Assembly (NCBI RefSeq): GCF_021261325.1
Contig: NZ_JAJSBI010000002.1
Location: forward strand, 310,001 to 374,000
Length of the DNA stretch: 64,000 nt
Reading direction: 5' to 3'
Source of the DNA: Streptomyces guryensis
GTDB lineage: Bacteria > Actinomycetota > Actinomycetes > Streptomycetales > Streptomycetaceae
The translations under genes were made by a program, and so were the position numbers. Each line of letters opens with the position of its first letter. Position 1 is the stretch's first letter. This document shows positions 29,835 through 38,029 of this stretch, piece by piece. The notes beneath the pieces were generated by a model. The model saw nothing but the letters and a program-made list of their open reading frames with translations. It ran no database searches and was not told the DNA's origin.

Positions 29835-30422
29835 ATGGAACAGACTGCTTTGCGTCCCAAGCCGATGCCCGGCGGGGAGCCCGGCGACGGCACAGGGCCC
29901 GGCACCCGACCCGGCACCGCCCGGCACCCGCACGCCGTGCGCCGGCGCGGCCGACGGCTCAGGGCTGCGCTGTTCGGCCTGCTCGTCGGAACGGTCCTGG
30001 TGCTGTCCGGGGTCGGTCTCGGCACGGTCGGAGCCACGGTGATCGGCATGAGTAAACTCGCCGACCTGCGACACCAGGCACAGGCCCCGGGCGGCCCGTC
30101 GGCCTCGGCGCACCCCGGTCCGTCGTCCCCGACGGCACCTTCGTCCCCGCCGCCCGCGGTCGCGACCCTGGGCCTGGAGGCCGTGGACGCGCAGAAGGCG
30201 GGCGCCCTGGTCGTCGGCGTCCACGTGCCCGGCCCGGGCTATGCGGCGGGCCTCGTCCGGGGAGACGTACTCCTCGCGTTCGGCAGGATCCGTATCGACT
30301 CGGCCGCCGATCTCGCACGCGCCGTCGCCCACGCCCGCCCCGGCGCCGCGATCACCTTGACAGTTCGCCACCGAAGCGGCGCCTACCAGCAGTTGACGGC
30401 GCTTCCAGGTGTCGTCACGTGA
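29835..30422 (+). CDS. Membrane-anchored PDZ-domain protein
   Basis: A 195-aa protein. CGGAGG precedes the ATG. Residues 1-42 are a disordered, basic cytoplasmic arm; about 45-72 form a transmembrane helix (LFGLLVGTVLVLSGVGLG); a Pro/Ser/Ala linker follows; and about 110-190 are a PDZ domain (VVGVHVPGPGYAAGLVRGDV, LLAFGRIRIDSAADLARAV, ITLTVRHRSG). There is no protease domain, so it is a stand-alone extracytoplasmic PDZ, perhaps a substrate or partner adaptor. It is separated from the oxidase by a strong terminator. Confidence 0.82.
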   Translation: MEQTALRPKPMPGGEPGDGTGPGTRPGTARHPHAVRRRGRRLRAALFGLLVGTVLVLSGVGLGTVGATVIGMSKLADLRHQAQAPGGPSASAHPGPSSPTAPSSPPPAVATLGLEAVDAQKAGALVVGVHVPGPGYAAGLVRGDVLLAFGRIRIDSAADLARAVAHARPGAAITLTVRHRSGAYQQLTALPGVVT

Positions 30423-30586
30423 CCACCCGGAAGTGAGTCGTGAGCCGCCCGTCGTCGTCCAGCACATGTCGCTCCCCGGGATGCTCGAATCGCACATGAG
30501 TACGGCACTGTCCCCTAATGGTTTGGTGTCCTGTATCCGTTAATGCGGCGGGAAATCACTGGTCCCCGTCCGCAGAGTGGGCCACG

Positions 30587-31213
30587 ATGAGCCGCATGCT
30601 GAGCACGCTCCTCGCCTTCTTCGGCGCCTGCACCCTGATCGCCGCCTCACCCGGGCCCAGCACGGTGCTGATCATCAAGCAGTCGCTGCGCAGCCGCCGC
30701 TCCGGTTTCCTGACCGTGCTCGGCAACGAGACCGGCGTCTTCGTCTGGGGCGTGGTCGCCGCGTTCGGGCTGACCGCGCTGCTCGCGGCCTCCGAAGCGG
30801 CGTACGACGTGACACGGATCGTCGGCGCGCTCGTCCTGGTCGGCTTCGGCATCCAGACGCTGCGGCAGGCGCGGCGCACCAAGGAGGCCCCGGGCGGCTG
30901 GGAGGCCGCGGAGAAGAGCGGCTGGGCCGCCTACCGCGGCGGACTGCTGCTCAATCTCGCCAACCCCAAGGCGGCGATCTTCGCCGTGTCCTTCCTGCCG
31001 CAGTTCGTGCCGCAGGGCGCCCCGCATCTGCCGGTGATGGCCGGACTCGCCGCACTCTGGGCGGTCTACGAGGTCGGCTACTACGGCCTGTACGTGTGGT
31101 TCGTCGGCCGGATGCGGGCCGTACTGTCCCGTGCCGGGGTGCGCAGGCGTCTGGAGCAGGTCTCCGGGGGCGTGCTGCTGCTCCTCGGCGCCCGCCTCGC
31201 CCTGGAGAGCTGA
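30587..31213 (+). CDS. LysE/RhtB-family amino-acid exporter
   Basis: A 208-aa inner-membrane protein with six hydrophobic segments. ATG 30587 (or 30596) is preferred over the far upstream GTG 30518. Family signature: IAASPGPSTVLIIKQSLRSR near the N-terminus, GNETGVFVWG, and LLNLANPKAAIFAVSFLPQFV in the middle. It probably exports an amino acid or derivative. The next gene is a putative Xaa-Pro peptidase 117 bp downstream on the same strand, a reasonable functional partner. Confidence 0.88.
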   Translation: MSRMLSTLLAFFGACTLIAASPGPSTVLIIKQSLRSRRSGFLTVLGNETGVFVWGVVAAFGLTALLAASEAAYDVTRIVGALVLVGFGIQTLRQARRTKEAPGGWEAAEKSGWAAYRGGLLLNLANPKAAIFAVSFLPQFVPQGAPHLPVMAGLAALWAVYEVGYYGLYVWFVGRMRAVLSRAGVRRRLEQVSGGVLLLLGARLALES

Positions 31214-31330
31214 CGCCATGGCCGACGGAGCGTCCGAAAGAACCGCAGACCGGTCGCGCGGCCCCCGCTGTACGGGCAGGATGCTGCCCGTAGTCCCTTG
31301 TGGTCCCTTCACCCGCCCAGGGAGGCCCGG

Positions 31331-32458
31331 ATGACCGGCAGCACGCGCGCGCCCTTCACCGCCGACGACTACCGGGACCGGATGGACCGCGCCGCGCGGG
31401 CCGCCGCCGACGCCGGCCTCGCCGGGCTGCTGGTGGCACCGGGTCCGGACATGGTGTGGCTGACCGGCTATGCCCCCACCGCGGTCACCGAACGGCTCAC
31501 CCTGCTGGTCCTCGTCCAGGGACGGGCCCCCGTCCTGGTCGTCCCCACCCTGGAGGCCCCGGACGCCGCACAGGCCGCCGGTGCTCCCGCCCTGGCCCTG
31601 CGCGACTGGACGGACGGCAAGGACCCCTACGCCGCGACCGCCGCCCTGCTCGCCGGCACCGGCCGCTTCGGCATCAGCGACAACGCCTGGGCGATGCATC
31701 TCCTCGGACTGCAGCGGGCACTGCCCGGCACCGACTACGCATCCCTCACCGACGCCCTGCCGATGCTCCGCGCCGTCAAGGACCTGGCGGAACTGGAACT
31801 GATGGCGGCCGCGGGCGCGGCCGCGGACGCAACGTTCGAGGAGATCCGGAAGGTTCCCTTCGCCGGCCGCAGGGAGTCCGACGTCGGCGGGGACCTCGCC
31901 GACCTGCTGCGGCAGTTCGGCCACTCCCAGGTCGACTTCACCATCGTCGCCTCCGGCCCGAACGGCGCCAACCCGCACCACGAGGTGGGTGGGCGCGTCA
32001 TCGAGCGCGGCGACATGGTCGTCCTCGACTTCGGCGGCCTCAAGGACGGCTACGGCTCAGACACCTCACGCACCGTCCACGTCGGCGACCCCACCGACGA
32101 GGAACGCCGGGTGCACGACGTGGTGCGCGAGGCCCAGGAGGCGGGCTTCAGGGCGGTCAGACCCGGCGTCGCCTGCCAGGAGGTCGACCGCGCCGCCCGC
32201 GCGGTCATCGCGGAGGCCGGGTACGGCGAGTACTTCATCCACCGCACCGGGCACGGCATCGGCGTCACCACGCACGAGCCGCCGTACATGATCGAGGGCG
32301 AACGGCAGCCCCTCGTGCCCGGCATGTGCTTCTCCGTGGAGCCCGGGATCTATCTCCCCGGCCGCTTCGGCGTGCGCATCGAGGACATCGTCACGGTCAC
32401 CGAGGACGGCGGCCGCCGCCTCAACGACACCGACCGCGAGATGGTCATAGTGGACTGA
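31331..32458 (+). CDS. M24-family metallopeptidase (Xaa-Pro aminopeptidase/dipeptidase type)
   Basis: A 375-aa pita-bread-fold peptidase, with AGGGAGG just before ATG 31331. The N-terminal creatinase-like domain covers about residues 15-140. The catalytic domain has the metal ligands in MVVLDFGGLKDGYGSDTSRT (two Asp), HRTGHGIGVTTHEPP (His), CFSVEPGIYLPG (Glu) and RIEDIVTVTEDG (Glu). It is cytoplasmic, with no signal peptide, and likely removes N-terminal residues preceding proline or cleaves Xaa-Pro dipeptides. Confidence 0.92.
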   Translation: MTGSTRAPFTADDYRDRMDRAARAAADAGLAGLLVAPGPDMVWLTGYAPTAVTERLTLLVLVQGRAPVLVVPTLEAPDAAQAAGAPALALRDWTDGKDPYAATAALLAGTGRFGISDNAWAMHLLGLQRALPGTDYASLTDALPMLRAVKDLAELELMAAAGAAADATFEEIRKVPFAGRRESDVGGDLADLLRQFGHSQVDFTIVASGPNGANPHHEVGGRVIERGDMVVLDFGGLKDGYGSDTSRTVHVGDPTDEERRVHDVVREAQEAGFRAVRPGVACQEVDRAARAVIAEAGYGEYFIHRTGHGIGVTTHEPPYMIEGERQPLVPGMCFSVEPGIYLPGRFGVRIEDIVTVTEDGGRRLNDTDREMVIVD

Positions 32459-32504
32459 GCGACCCAGGAGCCCCAGCACACCTTCGAGTGACAACGGCGC
32501 GACC

Positions 32505-33458
32505 ATGACCCAGGCACCGACACCCACCGCGGACACCGTCCGCCGGCTGGTCAGTTCTCTGATCAAGGAGGGCACCACACGGGGGGCCACCACCGCCGGA
32601 CCCGAGGTGCGGCCCGTCGCCGAGGGCGGCGAGCACTCCACCTGGTGGGTCGGTGCCCGCCATGTGCTGCGCCTCGCCCCCGACCGGGAGGCCGCCCTGC
32701 GCCAGCGCCGCGAACTGCGCCTGCGCGACCTCGTACGCCCGCACCTGCCGGTCGCGGTGCCGACCAGCGTGGCGCACGGGGAGTGGGCGCCCGGGCTGAC
32801 GTACACGCTCGACACCAAGGTGCCCGGCGGGACGGCCGAGGAGCACGACGTGTCCGCCGTCGGTGAGGCCGACCTCGCGGGGCTGCTCACCGGGCTGCGC
32901 GAGGTGCCCGCGAGGCAGGCCGAGACGCTCGGTGTCCCGCGCACCGCTCCGCGCTCCCTGGAGGCGCTGCGCCGGGCCGCCGTCCGCGCCGCCGAACGCC
33001 TCGCCTCGGCCGACGAGTTCGACCCCGTACGCCTCCACCAGCTCACCCCGCAGGCCGCCGTCCAGCTCGCCGCCCAGCCCGGCACCGCGGTCCTCGTCCA
33101 CCACGACCTCAGGGGCGAGCACCTCGTGGTCAGCGCCGACGGCCGGGTGCGCGGCATCCTCGACTGGACCGACGCGGCCGTCGGCGACCCGGCCGAGGAC
33201 ATCGCCGGACTGGCCGTCGCCGTCGGCTCACCCGCGGCCGTCCGCGCCGCCACACTCGCCGGCTACGCCGCCCGCCCCTGCCTCCGCGGCCTCTGGCTGG
33301 CCCGCTGCGACACCGTCGTACGCCTCGCCGGACACCTCGCAGGCCACGACGCGGGCCCCCTGCCCCTTCTCAGGCTCCAGCTCCGGCGCGCCTGGGAGGC
33401 GATCCTGCTGGAGAGGGTGACGGAGTTCCGGGACGAGGACACGGACGAGGAGTTCTAG
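32505..33458 (+). CDS. Aminoglycoside phosphotransferase (APH)-fold kinase
   Basis: A 317-aa small-molecule kinase-like protein. Visible: the ATP-binding strand with an Arg/Leu-rich loop, Brenner-type catalytic motif LVHHDLRGEHLVVSADG (HxDxxxxN variant with His in place of Asn), and the metal-binding RGILDWTDAAVGDPAEDIAG. Such proteins phosphorylate sugars, choline or antibiotics; the substrate is not predictable. It is 46 bp downstream of the M24 peptidase, likely co-transcribed, and its end lies 7 bp from the convergent treZ stop. Confidence 0.85.
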   Translation: MTQAPTPTADTVRRLVSSLIKEGTTRGATTAGPEVRPVAEGGEHSTWWVGARHVLRLAPDREAALRQRRELRLRDLVRPHLPVAVPTSVAHGEWAPGLTYTLDTKVPGGTAEEHDVSAVGEADLAGLLTGLREVPARQAETLGVPRTAPRSLEALRRAAVRAAERLASADEFDPVRLHQLTPQAAVQLAAQPGTAVLVHHDLRGEHLVVSADGRVRGILDWTDAAVGDPAEDIAGLAVAVGSPAAVRAATLAGYAARPCLRGLWLARCDTVVRLAGHLAGHDAGPLPLLRLQLRRAWEAILLERVTEFRDEDTDEEF

Positions 33459-33465
33459 GAGCCGT

Positions 33466-35211
33466 TCACTCCTGCAGCAGCACGACGGCCGACTCTCCGG
33501 GCACATGCAGCACGCCGTCCGCACCCGGCGCCTCGACGGGCTCCCATGCGGCGAGCACGCGCGCGTGGCGGGGGCCCAGGGGGATCGCCGAGGGCTCCTT
33601 GGCGAGGTTCACGGCCACGCGGACGTCGCCCCGGCGGAAGGCCAGCCAGCGCTCCCGCTCGTCGAACGCCACCTTGGTGTCGGCGAGGTCGGGATCGGTC
33701 AGGTCCGCCTGTTCGTGCCGCAGTGCGATGAGCCTGCGGTACCAGTCCAGCACGCGCGCGTGGGGCTCGTCCGCGAGCTCCGCCCAGTCGAGGCAGGAGC
33801 GGTCGCGGGTCGCCGGGTCCTGCGGATCGGGGACGTCCTCTTCAGCCCACCCGTGCGCCGCGAACTCCCGCCGCCTGCCCCGCCGTACGGCCTCGGCGAG
33901 CTCCGGATCGGTGTGGTCGGTGAAGAACTGCCAGGGCGTACCGGCCGCCCATTCCTCGCCCATGAACAGCATCGGGGTGAAGGGCGTGGTGAGCGTGAGG
34001 GCCGCCGCGCAGGCGAGCAGGCCGGGGGAGAGGGACGCCGACAGGCGGTCGCCCTGGGCGCGGTTGCCCACCTGGTCGTGCGTCTGGCTGTAGCCCAGCA
34101 GCCGGTGCGCGGCCACCCGCGAACTGTCCAGCGGGCGCCCGTGCCGCCGGCCGCGGAAGCTGGAGTACGTGCCGTCGTGGAAGTACCCGTGCGTGAGGGT
34201 CCTGGCCATCGCGGCGAGCGGAGCGCGTGCGAAATCCGCGTAGTAGCCCTGGGACTCTCCGGTCAGCGCGGTGTGCAGGGCGTGATGGAAGTCGTCGTTC
34301 CACTGCGCCTGCAGCCCGAACCCGCCCTTCGTGCGGGGCGTGATGAGCCGCGGGTCGTTGAGGTCGGACTCGGCGATCAGGAACAGCGGCCGGTGCAGGT
34401 CGGCGGCGAGGGCGTCCACGGCCGTCGACAGTTCCTCCAGGAAGTGGCACGCGCGCGTGTCCGCCAGCGCGTGCACCGCGTCCAGACGCAGCCCGTCGAT
34501 CCGGTAGTCACGCAGCCACGCCAGCGCGCTGCCCAGCAGGAACGCCCGCACCTCGTCCGAGCCGGGTGCGTCCAGGTTCACCGCGGAACCCCAGGGCGTG
34601 TGATGCGTGTCCGTGAAGTACGGCCCGAACGCGGGCAGGTAGTTGCCCGACGGACCCAGATGATTGTGTACGACGTCCAGGACCACGCCCAGGCCCAGTT
34701 CGTGCGCCCGGTCGACGAACCGTTTCAGCGCCTCGGGGCCGCCGTACGGCTCGTGCACGGCCCACAGCGAGACGCCCTCGTAGCCCCAGCCGTGCCGGCC
34801 CGGGAAGGGGCACAGCGGCATCAACTCGACGTGGGTGACGCCCAGTTCGGCCAGATGCCCGAGCCGCTCGGCGGCCGCGTCCAGGGTGCCCTCAGGCGCG
34901 TACGTGCCCACATGGAGCTCGTACAGGACCGCGCCGGGCAGCGGGCGCCCGGCCCACTCGGTGCGCCAGGCGTACCGGTCGTGCTCGACGACCGCGCTCA
35001 GCCCGTCCGGGCCGTCCGGCTGCCGGCGCGAACGCGGGTCGGGCAGCACGGGGCCGTCGTCCACCGCGAACCCGTACCGCGAGCCGTCCCGTGCCGCGGC
35101 CTCCGTCCGCCACCAGCCCTCCCGGTCCCGATCACGCTCCAACGCGCGCGTGGCGCCGTCGCACTGGAGCGTCACTCGGCCGGCCTGCGGTGCCCACACC
35201 TCGAACTGCAC
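33466..35211 (-). CDS. treZ: Malto-oligosyltrehalose trehalohydrolase TreZ
   Basis: A 581-aa GH13 enzyme that releases trehalose from malto-oligosyltrehalose made by TreY. An N-terminal beta domain (MQFEVWAPQAGRV) is followed by the barrel with ELHVGTYAPEGTLDAA, GVVLDVVHNHLGPSGNYL, the nucleophile region IDGLRLDAVHALAD, and the acid/base region FLIAESDLNDPRL. GTG 35211 has AAGGGGA upstream. The partner treY is encoded 4.7 kb away on the same strand, not in an operon with treZ, with two peptidases and an inhibitor between them. The product supplies trehalose from glycogen for spores and stress. Confidence 0.95.
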   Translation of the reverse strand: MQFEVWAPQAGRVTLQCDGATRALERDRDREGWWRTEAAARDGSRYGFAVDDGPVLPDPRSRRQPDGPDGLSAVVEHDRYAWRTEWAGRPLPGAVLYELHVGTYAPEGTLDAAAERLGHLAELGVTHVELMPLCPFPGRHGWGYEGVSLWAVHEPYGGPEALKRFVDRAHELGLGVVLDVVHNHLGPSGNYLPAFGPYFTDTHHTPWGSAVNLDAPGSDEVRAFLLGSALAWLRDYRIDGLRLDAVHALADTRACHFLEELSTAVDALAADLHRPLFLIAESDLNDPRLITPRTKGGFGLQAQWNDDFHHALHTALTGESQGYYADFARAPLAAMARTLTHGYFHDGTYSSFRGRRHGRPLDSSRVAAHRLLGYSQTHDQVGNRAQGDRLSASLSPGLLACAAALTLTTPFTPMLFMGEEWAAGTPWQFFTDHTDPELAEAVRRGRRREFAAHGWAEEDVPDPQDPATRDRSCLDWAELADEPHARVLDWYRRLIALRHEQADLTDPDLADTKVAFDERERWLAFRRGDVRVAVNLAKEPSAIPLGPRHARVLAAWEPVEAPGADGVLHVPGESAVVLLQE

Positions 35212-35384
35212 GGACGGTTCCCCTTCGTCTGCTCACCGTGATGTAGCCCGTCCATGGTGCTTCAAACGAGATCAATCCGCTTTTGAATCACCCCTTTCAC
35301 GACGGGTGTCGTCAGGTACGCGTGCGTGGCGGCCGTTTTCTCGTTTCCTGGACACCCGGGGTTCACTGACCGACAATCACGAAC

Positions 35385-35936
35385 GTGACGTCGTCCTTCG
35401 AGTTCAACACCTACCCCGCGCGGCTGTCCGACGTGGAGCGCGACAAGGCGCTGAAGGTGCTGCGTGACGGCGTCGCCATGGGACGGTTGTCGCACGACAC
35501 CTTCATCCGCCGTATGGAGCTGGCCCTCATCGCCCGCCGCTCCGACGAACTCGCCGCACTCACCGCCGACCTCCCGCAGCAAAGCCGCGTCGCGCGCCTG
35601 GTGTTCGGCACCGTGGAGGCGGTCTCCGGCTTCACCGTACGGCTGCGCAGGGCCTGGCAGGCCGAGCGCCTGCCCAAGCTGCTGCTGCCCCATCCGGCGG
35701 GCGGCTACCCCCTGCGCATCGGACGGGATCCGGCCAACGGGCTGCGCCTCACGCATGAAACCGTGTCCCGTGTGCACGCCGAACTCAGCCGCCAGGGCGG
35801 CATGTGGGTGCTGCGCGACCTCGGCTCGACCAACGGCACGACGGTGAACGGCCGGCGGGTCATCGGAGCGGCCGTCGTCCGCGAAGGCGATCAGGTGGGC
35901 TTCGGGCGGATGTCGTTCCGGCTCGCCGCCGACTGA
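35385..35936 (+). CDS. DUF1707-FHA domain protein
   Basis: A 183-aa cytoplasmic protein. Residues about 12-65 are a DUF1707 domain (RLSDVERDKALKVLRDGVAM, GRLSHDTFIRRMELA). Residues about 100-180 form a forkhead-associated domain with GRDPANGLRL, TVSRVHAELS and LRDLGSTNGTTVNGRRV, which binds phosphothreonine peptides. It is therefore likely a reader of a Ser/Thr kinase. GTG 35385 is the listed start, without a strong ribosome site. Divergent from treZ across a 173-bp gap. Confidence 0.88.
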   Translation: MTSSFEFNTYPARLSDVERDKALKVLRDGVAMGRLSHDTFIRRMELALIARRSDELAALTADLPQQSRVARLVFGTVEAVSGFTVRLRRAWQAERLPKLLLPHPAGGYPLRIGRDPANGLRLTHETVSRVHAELSRQGGMWVLRDLGSTNGTTVNGRRVIGAAVVREGDQVGFGRMSFRLAAD

Positions 35937-36097
35937 GCCCCGACTGAGTCTCGCCTTAGCTTTGGCCTGAGCATTTACGCGGCGTTGACGTGCGGGGATG
36001 GCGCAAATCGCTTTCCCCTCCACGGTGTTGACGTACCCCCCAAGTCGTGACTGACTGTGCGTACGCCTTGCACATCAGGTGAACCGACGGCGCCACA

Positions 36098-37462
36098 TTG
36101 CGGAGGTGTGCCCTGCCGCCCCTCCTCCGCTACCCGACCGTCGACGAGCTCGGCGCGCGGGCGGCAGCACTCGTCTCCCGGCGTCCGAACGACGCCCGTC
36201 TGCGCCGCGTCGGCACCTCGCGCGCGGGCACCCCCATGTGGCTGCTTTCCGTCGGTCACGGCAGCCGTCAGGCGCTCGTCGTCGCGGGGCCCCACGCCAA
36301 CGAACCCGTCGGCGGCGCCACCGCGCTGCGCCTGGCCGAGCGCGCCCTCGCCGATGCCAGGTTCACCGAGGGCGCCGACGCCACCTGGAACCTGCTGCTG
36401 AGCGTCGACCCCGACGGCCTGCGCCGCAACGAGGGCTGGCTGCCGGGCCCGTACGCGCTCGGCCGGTACTTCCGGAACTTCTTCCGGCCCGGCTTCCTGG
36501 AACAGCCCGAATGGCTGCCCGACGGCGCGGCCGGCGCCGCCCTGCCGGAGACCCGCACCCTGCTCGACCTCCAGGACGAACTGCGGCCCTTCCTGCAGTG
36601 CTCCCTGCACGGCGTCGACGTCGGCGGCGGCTTCGTCGAGCTCACCCGAGACCTGCCCGGACTCGCCGGACGCGTCGCGCACACCGCCGCCCGCCTCGGC
36701 ATTCCGCGCGAACTCGGGCCCTACGACACCCTGTACTGGCCGAACCTCGGCCCCGCCGTCTACCGCATCCCGCCGCCCCGCATCGGCGACCTGGCCGCGG
36801 CGATCACCGAGGCGGCCGTCGAGTCGACCTGGTTCCACCCCTACCGGCACGGCACGGTGACGGCCGTCGTCGAGGCGCCCATGTGGGGCGTGGCGGCCGT
36901 GGAGGACGGCTCCCCGCCCGCCGACACGGCCGCCGTGCTGCGCACCGTCAGCCACACGCTGCGCCACGACACCGGGTTCCTGGAGGTGCTCCTCGCGCGG
37001 CTGCGGCCGCATCTCGCAGGCATGCCGGACGCGGCCCGCCTGCTCGCCCCGGTGGACGACTATTTACTGGTCTGCCCCGGCCTCGCCGACGCGTGGGACC
37101 CCGACGTCGCCGACGGCGCACGCCCCCTCCCACCGCTCAGCACCGCCCATCTGAACGCCCTGCGTATCGCCGGACGGCGGCTGGCACTGCGCACTGCGGG
37201 GCTGCTGCACCAGCTCGTGACCCGCTCCGGCCGCGACCCGGCCGGTGTGCTGCCGGACCTGGACCGCCTCATCGACGACTGGTGCGCCGACTACCGCGAC
37301 GGCATGGGGGCGCGTTGGATCCCGGTCGCGCGCCAGGTGGAGTACCAGTCGCGCGTGGTGCTCGCCGCATTCGAACTCGCCCTGCGGTACGCGCCCGCGT
37401 GCTCCCGTTCGGGTGAGTCGGGGTGGGGTTCCCAGGCCGCCGTGCCGATGCATCGGGAATGA
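36098..37462 (+). CDS. M14-family zinc carboxypeptidase-like protein (paralogue 1, TTA codon)
   Basis: A 454-aa zinc peptidase-like protein. Zinc ligands: His66 and Glu69 in VVAGPHANEPVGG (HxxE) and His171 in QCSLHGVDVGGG. The catalytic Glu is Glu259 in VVEAPMWG. No signal peptide is visible, so it is probably cytoplasmic. The frame opens at TTG 36098, but GGAGG lies just inside it, so the true start may be a few codons later. Residue 323 is a TTA codon (37064-37066), implying bldA dependence. Its stop overlaps the protease-inhibitor gene by ATGA. A clear paralogue lies convergently at 38030-39289. Substrate unknown; the family trims C-terminal or gamma-linked residues. Confidence 0.87.
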   Translation: MRRCALPPLLRYPTVDELGARAAALVSRRPNDARLRRVGTSRAGTPMWLLSVGHGSRQALVVAGPHANEPVGGATALRLAERALADARFTEGADATWNLLLSVDPDGLRRNEGWLPGPYALGRYFRNFFRPGFLEQPEWLPDGAAGAALPETRTLLDLQDELRPFLQCSLHGVDVGGGFVELTRDLPGLAGRVAHTAARLGIPRELGPYDTLYWPNLGPAVYRIPPPRIGDLAAAITEAAVESTWFHPYRHGTVTAVVEAPMWGVAAVEDGSPPADTAAVLRTVSHTLRHDTGFLEVLLARLRPHLAGMPDAARLLAPVDDYLLVCPGLADAWDPDVADGARPLPPLSTAHLNALRIAGRRLALRTAGLLHQLVTRSGRDPAGVLPDLDRLIDDWCADYRDGMGARWIPVARQVEYQSRVVLAAFELALRYAPACSRSGESGWGSQAAVPMHRE

Positions 37463-37878
37463 CGATCAGCACCACAGTGAAAGCGGTACGGGGCTCGCTG
37501 CTGGCGGCCGCCCTCCTCCTCGCCGGCGCGGCCCCGGCACAGGCGGCGTCCCCGGGCTTCCCACCCAGCGACTGGCTCTACCTCACGGTCACCAGGGGCG
37601 ACGTTCGCTCCCCCCACACGCGCGACACCCTGCTGCTGTGCGATCCGCCCCAGGGGCACGCACGAGCCGCCGACGCGTGTTCGGAACTGGCTGCGGCGGA
37701 CGGCGACATCGGCCGCATCCCGTCGAAGAAGAACCTCTTCTGCCCGATGATCTACGCGCCGGTGACCGTCCACGCGCGCGGGGAGTGGAGCGGACGGCGG
37801 GTCGAGTACACCGAGACCTTCTCCAGCGCGTGCGTCATGGCGGGGCGCACCGGATCGGTGTTCGCGCTGGACGCCTGA
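37459..37878 (+). CDS. Secreted subtilisin inhibitor-like protein (SSI family)
   Basis: A 139-aa secreted serine-protease inhibitor. A Sec signal (LLAAALLLAGAAPAQA) is cleaved near residue 29. The mature domain of about 110 residues has the four SSI cysteines (61, 74, 95, 125) that form two disulfides. The reactive loop reads FCPMIYAPV, giving Met97 as P1, as in classical SSI against subtilisin-like enzymes. Late landmarks are YTETFSSACVMAG and SVFALDA. ATG 37459 overlaps the stop of the upstream M14 peptidase (ATGA), so its translation is coupled to a bldA-dependent gene. Confidence 0.92.
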   Translation: MTISTTVKAVRGSLLAAALLLAGAAPAQAASPGFPPSDWLYLTVTRGDVRSPHTRDTLLLCDPPQGHARAADACSELAAADGDIGRIPSKKNLFCPMIYAPVTVHARGEWSGRRVEYTETFSSACVMAGRTGSVFALDA

Positions 37879-37901
37879 CCCGGGTACCGCGCCGGTACGA
37901 C

Positions 37902-37970
37902 CGCGCCCCTTCAGGGGCGCGGGGCCGTATCCATATGCGGCTCCGCCGCGCGGGCGCGACCAGCCACGAC
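37902..37970 (+). repeat. Hairpin plus dispersed Streptomyces repeat, downstream of the inhibitor
   Basis: CGCGCCCC-TTCA-GGGGCGCG (37902-37921) is an 8-bp hairpin that can end transcription of the peptidase-inhibitor operon. The tail continues with TATGCGGCTCCGCCGCG and GCGACCAGCCACGACGG, which recurs at 50557-50636. It lies between convergent genes. Confidence 0.75.
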
Positions 37971-38029
37971 GGCGCCGCAGACGAGCGACGGCACACTGGC
38001 GGCTCCTCCAGCGGAGCGCTGGGCGCAGG

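Noticed and set aside
27908..30049. A 713-codon minus-strand frame opposite the multicopper oxidase
   Set aside because: It is antisense to an oxidase with all copper ligands; its composition is that of a shadow frame.
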